Below, one piece after another: positions 43,764 through 52,218 of a stretch of DNA of 64,000 nt. A model generated the notes under the pieces. That model worked only from the letters and a program-made list of their open reading frames with translations. It was not told where the DNA came from and made no database searches. Position numbers and translations under genes: made by a program. Source of the stretch: UBA2033 sp035345875. Its GTDB lineage: Bacteria > Spirochaetota > Leptospiria > Leptospirales > Leptospiraceae. Within the stretch, counting starts at the first letter, position 1, and each line of letters begins with the position of its first letter. Where the stretch lies: NCBI GenBank assembly GCA_035345875.1, contig DAORDH010000021.1:1-64000 (forward strand). Reading direction: 5' to 3'.

Positions 43764-45170
43764 TTATTGCTTAAATATTTCTACCAAGACTTCACCACTA
43801 AATTCCTTTAGGTCTACCTCTCCTAAGTATACATAACTATTCTCAATAGACCGAACAGAAATTAAGTCCGTCTCCCCAAGCTTTTTCCCTGTATCTTTAG
43901 CTCTCACAACACCTTTTAACTTTAAACCATCTTTGTCAGAATTGTAGATAATTGGATACTTTGAAGACTTCCAGAATTTTGGACTCTGCTCTCTATTATG
44001 CTGCGCAAGTCTTACTTGTAAATTATGAGCGATTTCAGTGTTACCAAATTTTTCTTTTACGGAAAGATTTACATTCCCTTTTCCATGAATCGAAATAGGT
44101 AAGATTTTATCAAAAATAGCATTTTTATCTATTATGAATTTCAGTGGATTATTTTGATTTAACGCTAAGACTGCATTGCTCCCAGCATCCAAAAAATACG
44201 ATAGTTCCTTGGCTGAATTTGTGCTATTAATGTATTTTAAGTGTAGACGTCCGCTTCCTGATTCAGAATCTAATAAATCAAAGTATATTCTTGGTTGAGT
44301 CTTTTTTTTAATCTCAAATTCTGTAATAACTTCACGTTTTTCACCAGCTTTCACTGGCTTTACATTCCACCACAAAAGCACCGCAGGATTATTCGCAATG
44401 TTGATATTCTTATTTGTAAAATACTTCCACTCGGTTGGAAAAGCTCTATCCCAATTCGCAAAAGCTATTTGATCTGGCGGAGTATTGTCGTTACCCACAA
44501 GATAATTACGAATCCCATGAAATGAATCCGTTTCCTGTTCATATGTTTCCCAATAAGTGCTTTTATAGGGTGTAAACTTAAATTCATTTAAATAAACTTC
44601 TTTTTCTTGTAAGTTATCAATGCTAATCTTTAGAGGAATATCATCATTTGCCTCTGTGCTAACGTCTATTAAGCTTCTAAATCCGATATCTATAATACGA
44701 TTAGATTGATTCTTTGCTTCATATGAAATATAAAAAAAACCTTCTCGATTTACTTTCTTTTTCAAAATCATTGCAATTTCTACAGGTATAGAAGGTATTT
44801 TACCCAAAATTGTAATAGATTCATTTTCCATATTCCATTCAGATCTTAAATCTTCTAATTCATGAAATTTAAAAACTTTTTCATCAACCTTTATTGATAA
44901 AAAAGATGAACCAGATAATGCTTTTGTAACTTGCTTTAAGCCTTTGTAATAAGATTCTGTTTTACTAATCTCTTTATTTGGGTTCAAGGTAAAATTTCCA
45001 GATATTGTTGAATAAACTGGAATATTTCCAGTATAAATTGCAAAAGATGGTAGTGAAGATTTTCTCTCTTCTACTGAAAACAATGGTGAATAAATTCCTA
45101 ATCCAAAAGTTAAAAAAAAGAACGTTAGCAGATTGACTTTATTTTTTTTTAATGAAACTGAATTATTCAT
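43764..45170 (-). CDS. Large exported protein of unknown function
   Basis: 468 aa. Long N-terminus with a hydrophobic signal (about 13-34). The rest is mostly beta structure with no cysteines, ending in an Ig-like segment (VSGVVRAKDTG-like region LKLKGVVRAKDTGKKLG). No family recognised. Its ATG overlaps the upstream gene's end by eight bases, and 63 bp separate it from the 7TM phosphatase gene, so the three may be one unit. Possibly a periplasmic or surface partner of the sensor; that is a guess. Confidence 0.7.
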   Translation of the reverse strand: MNNSVSLKKNKVNLLTFFFLTFGLGIYSPLFSVEERKSSLPSFAIYTGNIPVYSTISGNFTLNPNKEISKTESYYKGLKQVTKALSGSSFLSIKVDEKVFKFHELEDLRSEWNMENESITILGKIPSIPVEIAMILKKKVNREGFFYISYEAKNQSNRIIDIGFRSLIDVSTEANDDIPLKISIDNLQEKEVYLNEFKFTPYKSTYWETYEQETDSFHGIRNYLVGNDNTPPDQIAFANWDRAFPTEWKYFTNKNINIANNPAVLLWWNVKPVKAGEKREVITEFEIKKKTQPRIYFDLLDSESGSGRLHLKYINSTNSAKELSYFLDAGSNAVLALNQNNPLKFIIDKNAIFDKILPISIHGKGNVNLSVKEKFGNTEIAHNLQVRLAQHNREQSPKFWKSSKYPIIYNSDKDGLKLKGVVRAKDTGKKLGETDLISVRSIENSYVYLGEVDLKEFSGEVLVEIFKQ

Positions 45171-46179
45171 TTTTTAACCTACACTTAAAATACTTTATAG
45201 CTGACTGATTACCTAAATTATCAATAGATCTAAATTCAAGAGATATTTTCTTCTTTTTAACAGAAACTAGAGGATAATCCCTGTATACCCTCCAATTCAA
45301 AGTTCCCTTTTTTCTAAATTCAATTTTATGAACACCAGAACCTAAATCAAAAGCATTGAGCCAAATGAGCGTCTCTCTATCACAGAGTAAACCTTTACTA
45401 GAATGATTTTCTGGAATTGTATCTAGTTCTACACTCACAATCGGAGGATCAGAATCTACTGTAAAGTTTAAATGAATTTCTTGCGATAGATTTCCAACTT
45501 TGTCCATTGCGATAATTCTGATTTCTTTATGACCCGGACTGTCAATCGGTTGATCTAATTTGCTCAATGGCAAATAACCTTTGCGGTTTAAGTCTATAAA
45601 AATTTCTTCTATACCGGACTCTTTGTCCTTTGTTTGCAATAATAGTTTGAATCCAGGTTTATAATAATAAAATTGATTTCTTTCATAGTAAACACCTTGT
45701 AACTGGGCATACAATTCTGGAATCGTTGTATCTAGATATATACTTTCTTTTTTTGTGCTGCGTAGAACATCACTCTCATCGTATAGATTATATACTATTG
45801 TATGAATTCCTTGCTTATATATATTTATGTTTGGAGTCAGCAATTGTTCTGGCTCATCATCTATCTTTATAAATACTTTTCCTTTGAATTCATTTACAAC
45901 TTGCGGTTTATAATGTTTATTTACATAAATATCACCGTTAAAAGAAACATAACGCTTTGACGTCTTCTCTGATTCGGCAATTTGATTTTCAGTTTGTTTT
46001 CTTAGCTCTTTGCGTTCTCTTTTTGTTTTTAAAAATTCTTGTCTCTCTTGTTCTTTTACTTCAAACCAAGATGATTCAGATAAAACATAGGCTTCTTTTC
46101 GCTCAATTAGTTCATCTGAAAAAATAGAATTTAAACAAATGAGAAATAGAAAAATTATTTTAAATTTATGAAATAACAT
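45163..46179 (-). CDS. Exported protein with OmpL47-type repeats
   Basis: About 338 aa from the ATG at 46179, which has AGGA five bases upstream; an in-frame ATG 14 codons earlier is less likely because it would put a polar stretch before the signal peptide. Signal peptide ending LNSIFS. After a charged helical linker come three or four beta repeats, each ending in a pattern like GHKEIRIIAMDKVGNLS, typical of the OmpL47-type beta-barrel domains of Leptospira surface proteins. Likely exposed on the outer membrane. Overlaps the next gene by eight bases. Confidence 0.78.
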   Translation of the reverse strand: MLFHKFKIIFLFLICLNSIFSDELIERKEAYVLSESSWFEVKEQERQEFLKTKRERKELRKQTENQIAESEKTSKRYVSFNGDIYVNKHYKPQVVNEFKGKVFIKIDDEPEQLLTPNINIYKQGIHTIVYNLYDESDVLRSTKKESIYLDTTIPELYAQLQGVYYERNQFYYYKPGFKLLLQTKDKESGIEEIFIDLNRKGYLPLSKLDQPIDSPGHKEIRIIAMDKVGNLSQEIHLNFTVDSDPPIVSVELDTIPENHSSKGLLCDRETLIWLNAFDLGSGVHKIEFRKKGTLNWRVYRDYPLVSVKKKKISLEFRSIDNLGNQSAIKYFKCRLKNE

Positions 46180-46259
46180 TAACGTCCTATCCTCTTTTAG
46201 ATTTGTGAATAGGTAGTGCAATGCAACTAAAAAAATGAAATTAAAATAACATCTCTAGA

Positions 46260-46877
46260 TTATTTTGTAGATAGATCTTTTACAAATTCTAAAATTTCTT
46301 GTCGATTCTTATAAATTGAATTTCGATTAAAAACCAAACGAGCAGTTGATTCTAAGATGATTTCCTTTTCTTCCAATCCATTTGCTTTTAGAGTAGCACC
46401 TGTTGAGACTAAATCCACTATACAATCCGACAGACCACAAAGCGGGGCTAGTTCAATACTACCATAAAGCTTAATTATTTCACAGTTTAAACCCTTAGAA
46501 AAAAAGAATTCCTTGGTTAGATGTGGATACTTTGTAGCAACTCGAATCTTTCTAGAATAATTTTTCAAATCAAAATCTAGACTAGCAGCAAGAGAAAGAC
46601 GACATTTACCAATTTTTAAATCAACTGGAGAGAGCAAATCATAACGTCCTTCAATCAATGTATCCCAACCTAAAATTCCTGCATCGGCTGCACATTCTTC
46701 AACATAGGTTGCAACATCCTGAGCTTTTACTAGTAAGATTTTTAAGCGTGCCAATGAATCGGTAAACGTTAACTCACGACTCGATTCATCCGGTTTTTCA
46801 GAAAGCCATTTCTTTTTAATAAGAAGCTCTACACTTTCATCTGCAAGACGACCCTTGGGCAGAGCTATGGTTAACAT
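46260..46877 (-). CDS. hisG: ATP phosphoribosyltransferase, short form
   Basis: 205 aa, the short HisG lacking the regulatory domain. Motifs: LTIALPKGRLADESVELL at the start, DAGILGWDTLIE, and the PRPP loop region DCIVDLVSTGATLKANGL. It makes the first step of histidine synthesis and in this form needs the HisZ subunit for activity and feedback control. No hisZ lies in the window. The start is 3 bp after the end of the TPR protein gene. Confidence 0.95.
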   Translation of the reverse strand: MLTIALPKGRLADESVELLIKKKWLSEKPDESSRELTFTDSLARLKILLVKAQDVATYVEECAADAGILGWDTLIEGRYDLLSPVDLKIGKCRLSLAASLDFDLKNYSRKIRVATKYPHLTKEFFFSKGLNCEIIKLYGSIELAPLCGLSDCIVDLVSTGATLKANGLEEKEIILESTARLVFNRNSIYKNRQEILEFVKDLSTK

Positions 46878-46880
46878 GAA

Positions 46881-47636
46881 TTATCCCTTGTTGGCTTTTA
46901 TAAGTAGGTAGGTTGCCAATTTTTTAACTTCAGAAATATCTGCAGATTCAGATTCTATATCCAATACCTTGGTAAGATCTTTAATTGCAGCATCCTTTTC
47001 TCCATTCATCAACTTCAATCTACCAGATTGATAGTGAGTCCAAGCAGATAAGGAAATAGTCTCTCTGTTGTTTGCGATGAGTGTAGCAGCTTTAGAAAAG
47101 TCGCTGAGTGCAAGTTTATTGTCTTTCGCTTTTTCTCTATGTGAACCGGCTACATAATAGTAATAAGCCTTTATTTCTTTTGAATCATTTACTAGATCAG
47201 CTGCCTTTTCTAAATAATCTGCAGCCTTACCAAAATCAAAAGACTCTACATACAAATCAGAAATTCTTTTATAGATTCGTAACTTAGCATCGTGGGAAGA
47301 ATAAGACTTCAATAAATCTTCGAAGTCTTTAATTTTCTTAGCACTATCGATAGAAAAATTCTTTGCATGTGCTTTTTCTAATTTTTCAATTTGAATTGTA
47401 GCTTGATTTGTGTTGTATTGGATCCATTCCCCAACGGCAACGAATCCAACAATCAAGAGTATAAAACCTCCGATTCCCACAAAAAACTGGAAGCGATTAC
47501 GAGCAAAGAATCTTGAGAATTTGAAGAACAATAATTCTGTTTTAGTTCCTTCAAAATTCTCAAGGGGATCATCGTAAGAAACTAACGATTTTTTATACTG
47601 CTCTTCCCTATATTTCTTTCTATCAAATTTCGCCAT
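46881..47636 (-). CDS. Membrane-anchored TPR protein
   Basis: 251 aa. A basic cytoplasmic N-terminus, one membrane helix (about 52-72) and a periplasmic region with four or five TPR-like helical hairpins, for example RIYKRISDLYVESFDFGKAADYLEKA and ALSDFSKAATLIAN. The topology resembles YfgM-type proteins that hold secreted proteins at the translocon. It sits 5 bp after rpsA and 3 bp before hisG in one run of genes. Confidence 0.8.
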   Translation of the reverse strand: MAKFDRKKYREEQYKKSLVSYDDPLENFEGTKTELLFFKFSRFFARNRFQFFVGIGGFILLIVGFVAVGEWIQYNTNQATIQIEKLEKAHAKNFSIDSAKKIKDFEDLLKSYSSHDAKLRIYKRISDLYVESFDFGKAADYLEKAADLVNDSKEIKAYYYYVAGSHREKAKDNKLALSDFSKAATLIANNRETISLSAWTHYQSGRLKLMNGEKDAAIKDLTKVLDIESESADISEVKKLATYLLIKANKG

Positions 47637-47641
47637 ATCGA

Positions 47642-49312
47642 TTACGCTTTATTTGAATTAATAAAGCTACCAAAGCTTTCGCTAGAAGGAGTATTATCAG
47701 ATTTGATATATTTAGATATCTCTTCTTTTTCCATAGCTTTATCAAAATCTTTAACGGATAGAGATATTTTCTTATTATCAGGATCGATTTTAAGAATTAC
47801 TGCTTTGATAACATCACCTACTTTGTAGATTTCTTCTAGCTTCTGTGTCTTCGTATCAGGAATTTGAGAAACGTGGATCAATCCTTCATATCCAGGTTCA
47901 ATTTCTAAAAAGACTCCAAAAGAGACAATACTCTTGATTTTTCCTTCAACGATTACACCTGTAGGATACTTCTTGCGCAGAACTTCGTAAGGATTTTCTT
48001 GAAGTTGTTTTAAACCACAAGATATACGGCTTGTATCTAGATTGATGTCTAATATCTGATATTTGACTACTTGGCCTTTTTTCAAAAGTGTTGTAGGATC
48101 TTTTACTTTTTCATCCCAAGTAATATCGCCTACATGGATCAAACCTTCGATACCATTTTCCACTTCTACGAATGCACCGTATTTTGTTATTCCAGTTACT
48201 TTACCTTCTAATACATTTCCAACTCTTACTTCAGAGGATAGATTATCCCAAGGATTTGGAAGAAGTTGCTTTAGACCAAGAGAAAGTCGTTTTTTAGATA
48301 AATCAATATCTAAAATCATAGAATCTACTTCTTGTCCTTTCTTTAAAACTTCTTTTGGATGAGGAGGTTTTTTTGCCCATGTCAATTCGGAGCAATGAAT
48401 CAATCCCTCTAAACCTTCTTTGAGCTCAACAAAGGCTCCAAAATTTGTTAGAGAAGTGACGATTCCGCGAACAACCATATCTTTTTCTAATTCTCGTCCT
48501 GCCCAAACCCATGGATCTTCGTATAATTGTTTAATACCTAAACTCAATCGATTGTTTGCTGGATCAATTTCAAGAACTAATAGTTCAACAGACTGACCAA
48601 CTTGGAAGTATTGCTTAAATGGAGCATATTTTTTATAAGAAATATCATTTTGACGTAAGAGTCCTTCAATGCCATGAACATTGCAGAATACTCCAAAGCT
48701 AGCAACTTTAGTAACAGTTCCTGTTACCTTATCTCCAACCTTTACAATCTTTACTAATTCATCCCATTTTTCTTTGTTGATTTCTTCGATTAGTTTCTTT
48801 CTAGAAATGACTCCAGTTCTGCCTTTCTCATTCAGTTTAATGATTTTGAAATCAAGCGGCTTCGCTTTTAATTCATCTAGACTGGCTTTCATACCAAGCT
48901 GGGAAGCTGGAAGGAATAATTGAACACCTTCTACGTAAACATTATAACCAATGTTTTTGACTTCAGACTCGATGCGACCCTGCACTTGCAAGTTCTTGCT
49001 AAATGCTTCTTTGATGGTTTCCCAACCCTTTCGCGCATCTGCTTCTAATTTCGATGCAATGTAGATTTCCGAGTCACTTTCCTTCGATTTGATAACAACG
49101 GATACCATGCTACCAATTTCAGGTGTTTCTAAAAACTCGCTTCTAGCTACACGACAGTCTGACTTTAAACCTAAATCAACATATACTTCTTGATCGTATA
49201 CATCGACGATTCTTCCTTCGATAATTTGCCCTTTTTTGAAAGAGCGTTGTTCTGTATTGCCTCTGTTTGCTGATGAGGTATTTGTTCTATTGTTGTTCGT
49301 TTGTGAATTCAA
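47642..49312 (-). CDS. rpsA: 30S ribosomal protein S1
   Basis: 556 aa with six S1 (OB-fold) repeats, each starting with a G-x-V/I-x-G motif; repeats 3 to 6 are the best conserved, with cores such as FGAFVELKEGLEGLIHCSEL and YGAFVEVENGIEGLIHVGDI. An N-terminal Asn/Thr/Ser-rich tail precedes the first repeat. It binds mRNA and docks it on the 30S subunit. The start appears to be TTG. It lies directly after cmk, the common bacterial order. Confidence 0.96.
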   Translation of the reverse strand: MNSQTNNNRTNTSSANRGNTEQRSFKKGQIIEGRIVDVYDQEVYVDLGLKSDCRVARSEFLETPEIGSMVSVVIKSKESDSEIYIASKLEADARKGWETIKEAFSKNLQVQGRIESEVKNIGYNVYVEGVQLFLPASQLGMKASLDELKAKPLDFKIIKLNEKGRTGVISRKKLIEEINKEKWDELVKIVKVGDKVTGTVTKVASFGVFCNVHGIEGLLRQNDISYKKYAPFKQYFQVGQSVELLVLEIDPANNRLSLGIKQLYEDPWVWAGRELEKDMVVRGIVTSLTNFGAFVELKEGLEGLIHCSELTWAKKPPHPKEVLKKGQEVDSMILDIDLSKKRLSLGLKQLLPNPWDNLSSEVRVGNVLEGKVTGITKYGAFVEVENGIEGLIHVGDITWDEKVKDPTTLLKKGQVVKYQILDINLDTSRISCGLKQLQENPYEVLRKKYPTGVIVEGKIKSIVSFGVFLEIEPGYEGLIHVSQIPDTKTQKLEEIYKVGDVIKAVILKIDPDNKKISLSVKDFDKAMEKEEISKYIKSDNTPSSESFGSFINSNKA

Positions 49313-49362
49313 TTTTAACCAGGAATCTGTATAAATTTGACCGGCGAAGTTACATTCCTAAG

Positions 49363-50058
49363 CTAGGACTGTAAAATCTTGGACAGGATCATATTAATAA
49401 CAACATTTTTCGATAGTTGAGTAGTGTCAATAAGGATTGCATCATTCGCTATTTTCAATGGAGCGATTTTTCTTTCCATATCAGATTTATCCCTCTTACT
49501 TATGTCTTCCTTTAATTGCTCTAGGTCAACCTGGATACCCTTTTCGATTAGTTCTTTATATCTTCTGTCTGCTCTTGTTTCAATGGAGGCAGTTACAAAA
49601 AATTTATATTTTGCATCTGGAAATACTTCTGTCCCAATATCTCTTCCATCCATAATCAATTTATACTTTTTAGCAAGTTTATGTAAAGATTCATTCACAA
49701 AATCACGCACATTTCGTAAAGGCGCTAAGTGCTTGATTTCTTCTGTAATCTCTGGTAAGCGAATTTCCTCTGAAATGTCTTCTGAATTCAAAAGAGTCTT
49801 GTTTCCGCCAGAGCTTAGAAACTCAGTTTCAATATTGATATTCGAAAACTCTTTCTCTAGATTCTGTGCTTGAACCCAATCTGCAAAAGATGAATTTATC
49901 TTGTTTTTCTTATATAAACGATAAAAGAAAAGGGTAAAAGCTCTATAATAGGATCCTGTGTCTAGATAATGATATCCTATTTGTGCGGCAATTTCTCTTG
50001 CAACAGTGCTTTTTCCTGAACCCGCCGGTCCATCAATTGCAATTATATTTTCATTCAT
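49363..50058 (-). CDS. cmk: Cytidylate kinase
   Basis: 231 aa. P-loop IAIDGPAGSGKSTVAREIA, the substrate region YLDTGSYYRAF, the DGRDIGTEVFPDA motif and the lid ADRRYKELIEKG; all core motifs of Cmk. Phosphorylates CMP and dCMP. Fifty base pairs upstream of rpsA in the same direction, an arrangement seen in many bacteria. Confidence 0.95.
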   Translation of the reverse strand: MNENIIAIDGPAGSGKSTVAREIAAQIGYHYLDTGSYYRAFTLFFYRLYKKNKINSSFADWVQAQNLEKEFSNINIETEFLSSGGNKTLLNSEDISEEIRLPEITEEIKHLAPLRNVRDFVNESLHKLAKKYKLIMDGRDIGTEVFPDAKYKFFVTASIETRADRRYKELIEKGIQVDLEQLKEDISKRDKSDMERKIAPLKIANDAILIDTTQLSKNVVINMILSKILQS

Positions 50059-50064
50059 AAAAAT

Positions 50065-50352
50065 TTACTCCTGCAAATTTTCATCTTTACCTATACGGTC
50101 ACTAATGCCACCGTCAGTCACTATATAGAACAGTGCGGCTAATACTGAGTAGCCCACTCCTATGGAATGAGGTTGAATTATGGCTGTTCCTAAATAAACA
50201 TCACCAAACAAACCAATCAATCCAGCAGCCTGTATTATGGACTCCGCATTCTTTGATTTACCATCCAAAGCATTACCAATTTTAATACCTGCTAGAGTGA
50301 TACAGTTGAGATGAATCAATAGCAAAAAAAAGATTACTAATTTCTTAAACAT
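50065..50352 (-). CDS. Small lipoprotein or membrane protein
   Basis: About 95 aa. Leader MFKKLVIFFLLLIHLNC with a lipobox-like IHLNC; then a Gly/Ala-rich hydrophobic stretch (QAAGLIGLFGDVYLGTAII, VLAALFYIVTD) that could form two membrane segments. No family recognised. An in-frame TTG nine bases upstream could also be the start. It precedes cmk by 6 bp, so it may be cotranscribed with cmk and rpsA. Confidence 0.65.
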   Translation of the reverse strand: MFKKLVIFFLLLIHLNCITLAGIKIGNALDGKSKNAESIIQAAGLIGLFGDVYLGTAIIQPHSIGVGYSVLAALFYIVTDGGISDRIGKDENLQE

Positions 50353-50502
50353 TCCATACAAAGATTTTTATTGTAATTAAAAATTCCAACCTTTTACGAA
50401 CAAAGAAAATAAACATATCACAAACAAATCCTAAAAAACCTTATTTTAAAAAATCTGATCTGATTTCAATCTTTAGATCTCTATCTACATTTGAAAATTA
50501 AT

Positions 50503-50531
50503 TTGACACAAGTAGACATTTAGAGCAATAA
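50503..50531 (+). promoter_or_regulatory. Candidate promoter of the SpoU methyltransferase gene
   Basis: A perfect -35 TTGACA (50503-50508) and, after 17 bases, a weak -10 CAATAA (50526-50531). The predicted start site lies just before the ATG at 50543, so the leader would be very short. Confidence 0.4.
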
Positions 50532-50542
50532 AAGAATAGGAA

Positions 50543-51247
50543 ATGGAAAATCTTTTTATTTTACTAGAGAATCCCAAGTATGCGGGTAATATTGGAATGA
50601 TTTGTAGGCTTATCGCAAATTTTGACCTACCTCCTCTTCGATTGATTGGGGAAGAGAAAGAGTTACATTTCGAAATGGAATGGATGGCTTATAATTCAAA
50701 GGAAGAAATTGCAAAAATTCAATATTTTCAAGATAAGAAGGAGGCAAGAGCAGATCTAGATATATTAATTGGAACCGCAATGATTCAAGGGAAAGACAGA
50801 CCCGGATTTATTCCGATCCAATCCCTTTATGAAAAATATAAAAGTTTCGGAGAAAAAAGAATAGGTATAGTATTTGGCCGTGAGGATAGAGGTTTATCAA
50901 ACACAATGATCGATTTATGTGATTTGTTGATCGACTTTGAACTTTCAAGCAGACAACCATCTATGAATCTTTCTCAATCGGTAAGTTTTGTTTTAGGCTG
51001 CTTGCATTCTCCCAAACCCAAAGAAAATATCGCACATACCAAAGATATAATAGATAAAACCAATCTTTATAAATACGTTCAACATGTTTTTGAGTTAATT
51101 GAAATGAATGATTTTCATGGAAGGGAAAATCTTGCAATAAAACGTTTTAGCAAAATAATTGATTCCAGTTCCATTTCTAGCAATGATTTGAACTTTTTAT
51201 TTAAAATTTTTAAACAGATTGAGTATAAACTAAAAAAGGAAAATTAA
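50543..51247 (+). CDS. SpoU/TrmH-superfamily RNA methyltransferase, TrmJ-like
   Basis: 234 aa. The trefoil-knot SPOUT motifs are present: N-terminal ENPKYAGNIGMICRLIANF, motif 2 IGIVFGREDRGLSN and motif 3 PSMNLSQSVSFVLG. The C-terminal helical tail resembles TrmJ, which makes 2'-O-methylation at position 32 of tRNA. Another RNA target is possible. The SD-like AGGA is very close to the ATG. It is divergent from the cmk operon. Confidence 0.88.
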   Translation: MENLFILLENPKYAGNIGMICRLIANFDLPPLRLIGEEKELHFEMEWMAYNSKEEIAKIQYFQDKKEARADLDILIGTAMIQGKDRPGFIPIQSLYEKYKSFGEKRIGIVFGREDRGLSNTMIDLCDLLIDFELSSRQPSMNLSQSVSFVLGCLHSPKPKENIAHTKDIIDKTNLYKYVQHVFELIEMNDFHGRENLAIKRFSKIIDSSSISSNDLNFLFKIFKQIEYKLKKEN

Positions 51248-51425
51248 AATGATCTATACCTATGTAAAATCTTCAAATTGTTGCAATATCTTACAAATTT
51301 CTATAGCAAAGAGCGAAGAAAATCTTTAATCAGTGAATTCTGGGTTCAAAACAATTAGATATGAAAAGATTTTGTGCGTAACGTTCTTAAAATGAAACTT
51401 TTTTAATATTACCTCCCTAAACTAA

Positions 51426-52133
51426 ATGGATATAAAACTAAATCTAACAATGAATAAGCTAAAAAAAATTTCCCAAGTAATTGTTTATACAATAGCTTTG
51501 TTTTTATTTTTTAGTATATGTATAGATTTAAGTTTTGAAATTAACTACATCCGAATCAACTCCGCAAATGACTATAAAAAAATAAATGAAGCGACAGTTG
51601 CTATAGTTCTTGGAGCAGCAGTCTATGGCAACAAACCTTCTCCTGTCTTAAATGACCGTCTAAAATCAGCATTAATTCTCTACAAAAAGAGAAAGGTAAA
51701 AAAAATTCTACTTTCTGGAGATAATGGAACAAGGTCTTACAACGAACTGAAACCCATGCTAAATTACATGCTCAAAAACAAAGTAAAGAAAGAAGATATT
51801 TTCGTAGATAACTCTGGGTTCCGAACTCTTGACACATTACTTAGAGCAAAGTATATTTTCCAAATAAAGGACGCAGTGATTGTGACCCAGAGATTCCATC
51901 AACCAAGAGCTGCTTTTATTGCAGAAAAAATTGGTATTCAAGTTTCCTGCTTCGAATCTGATTCCGGGGAATATAAAGATGAAACCAAAAACAGGTTGCG
52001 AGAATTTTTCGCACGTAATCTAGCATGGATCGATATGAATTTAATGTCGGATATAAATTATTCAGGGAAAAGTTATCCTATTATTGGTGATGGGACAGAA
52101 ACATGGAAGTTAAAAGACATTCCATTAGAATAA
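51426..52133 (+). CDS. SanA/DUF218-type membrane protein
   Basis: 235 aa. One N-terminal membrane helix (about 18-38) then a DUF218/ElyC-type domain: VAIVLGAAVYGNKPSPVLNDRL, ILLSGDNGTRSYNE and VTQRFHQPRAAFIA. SanA and related proteins affect envelope barrier function and peptidoglycan or ECA metabolism. The true start may be the ATG eight codons later, since neither has a clear ribosome binding site. Confidence 0.85.
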   Translation: MDIKLNLTMNKLKKISQVIVYTIALFLFFSICIDLSFEINYIRINSANDYKKINEATVAIVLGAAVYGNKPSPVLNDRLKSALILYKKRKVKKILLSGDNGTRSYNELKPMLNYMLKNKVKKEDIFVDNSGFRTLDTLLRAKYIFQIKDAVIVTQRFHQPRAAFIAEKIGIQVSCFESDSGEYKDETKNRLREFFARNLAWIDMNLMSDINYSGKSYPIIGDGTETWKLKDIPLE

Positions 52134-52218
52134 GATAAAACTAAAATGGAAACACTTACTGGTTGTTTTGATTTTTTTCTTGTAAATAAATTAATGCATT
52201 ATAAAAATACTGTATCCT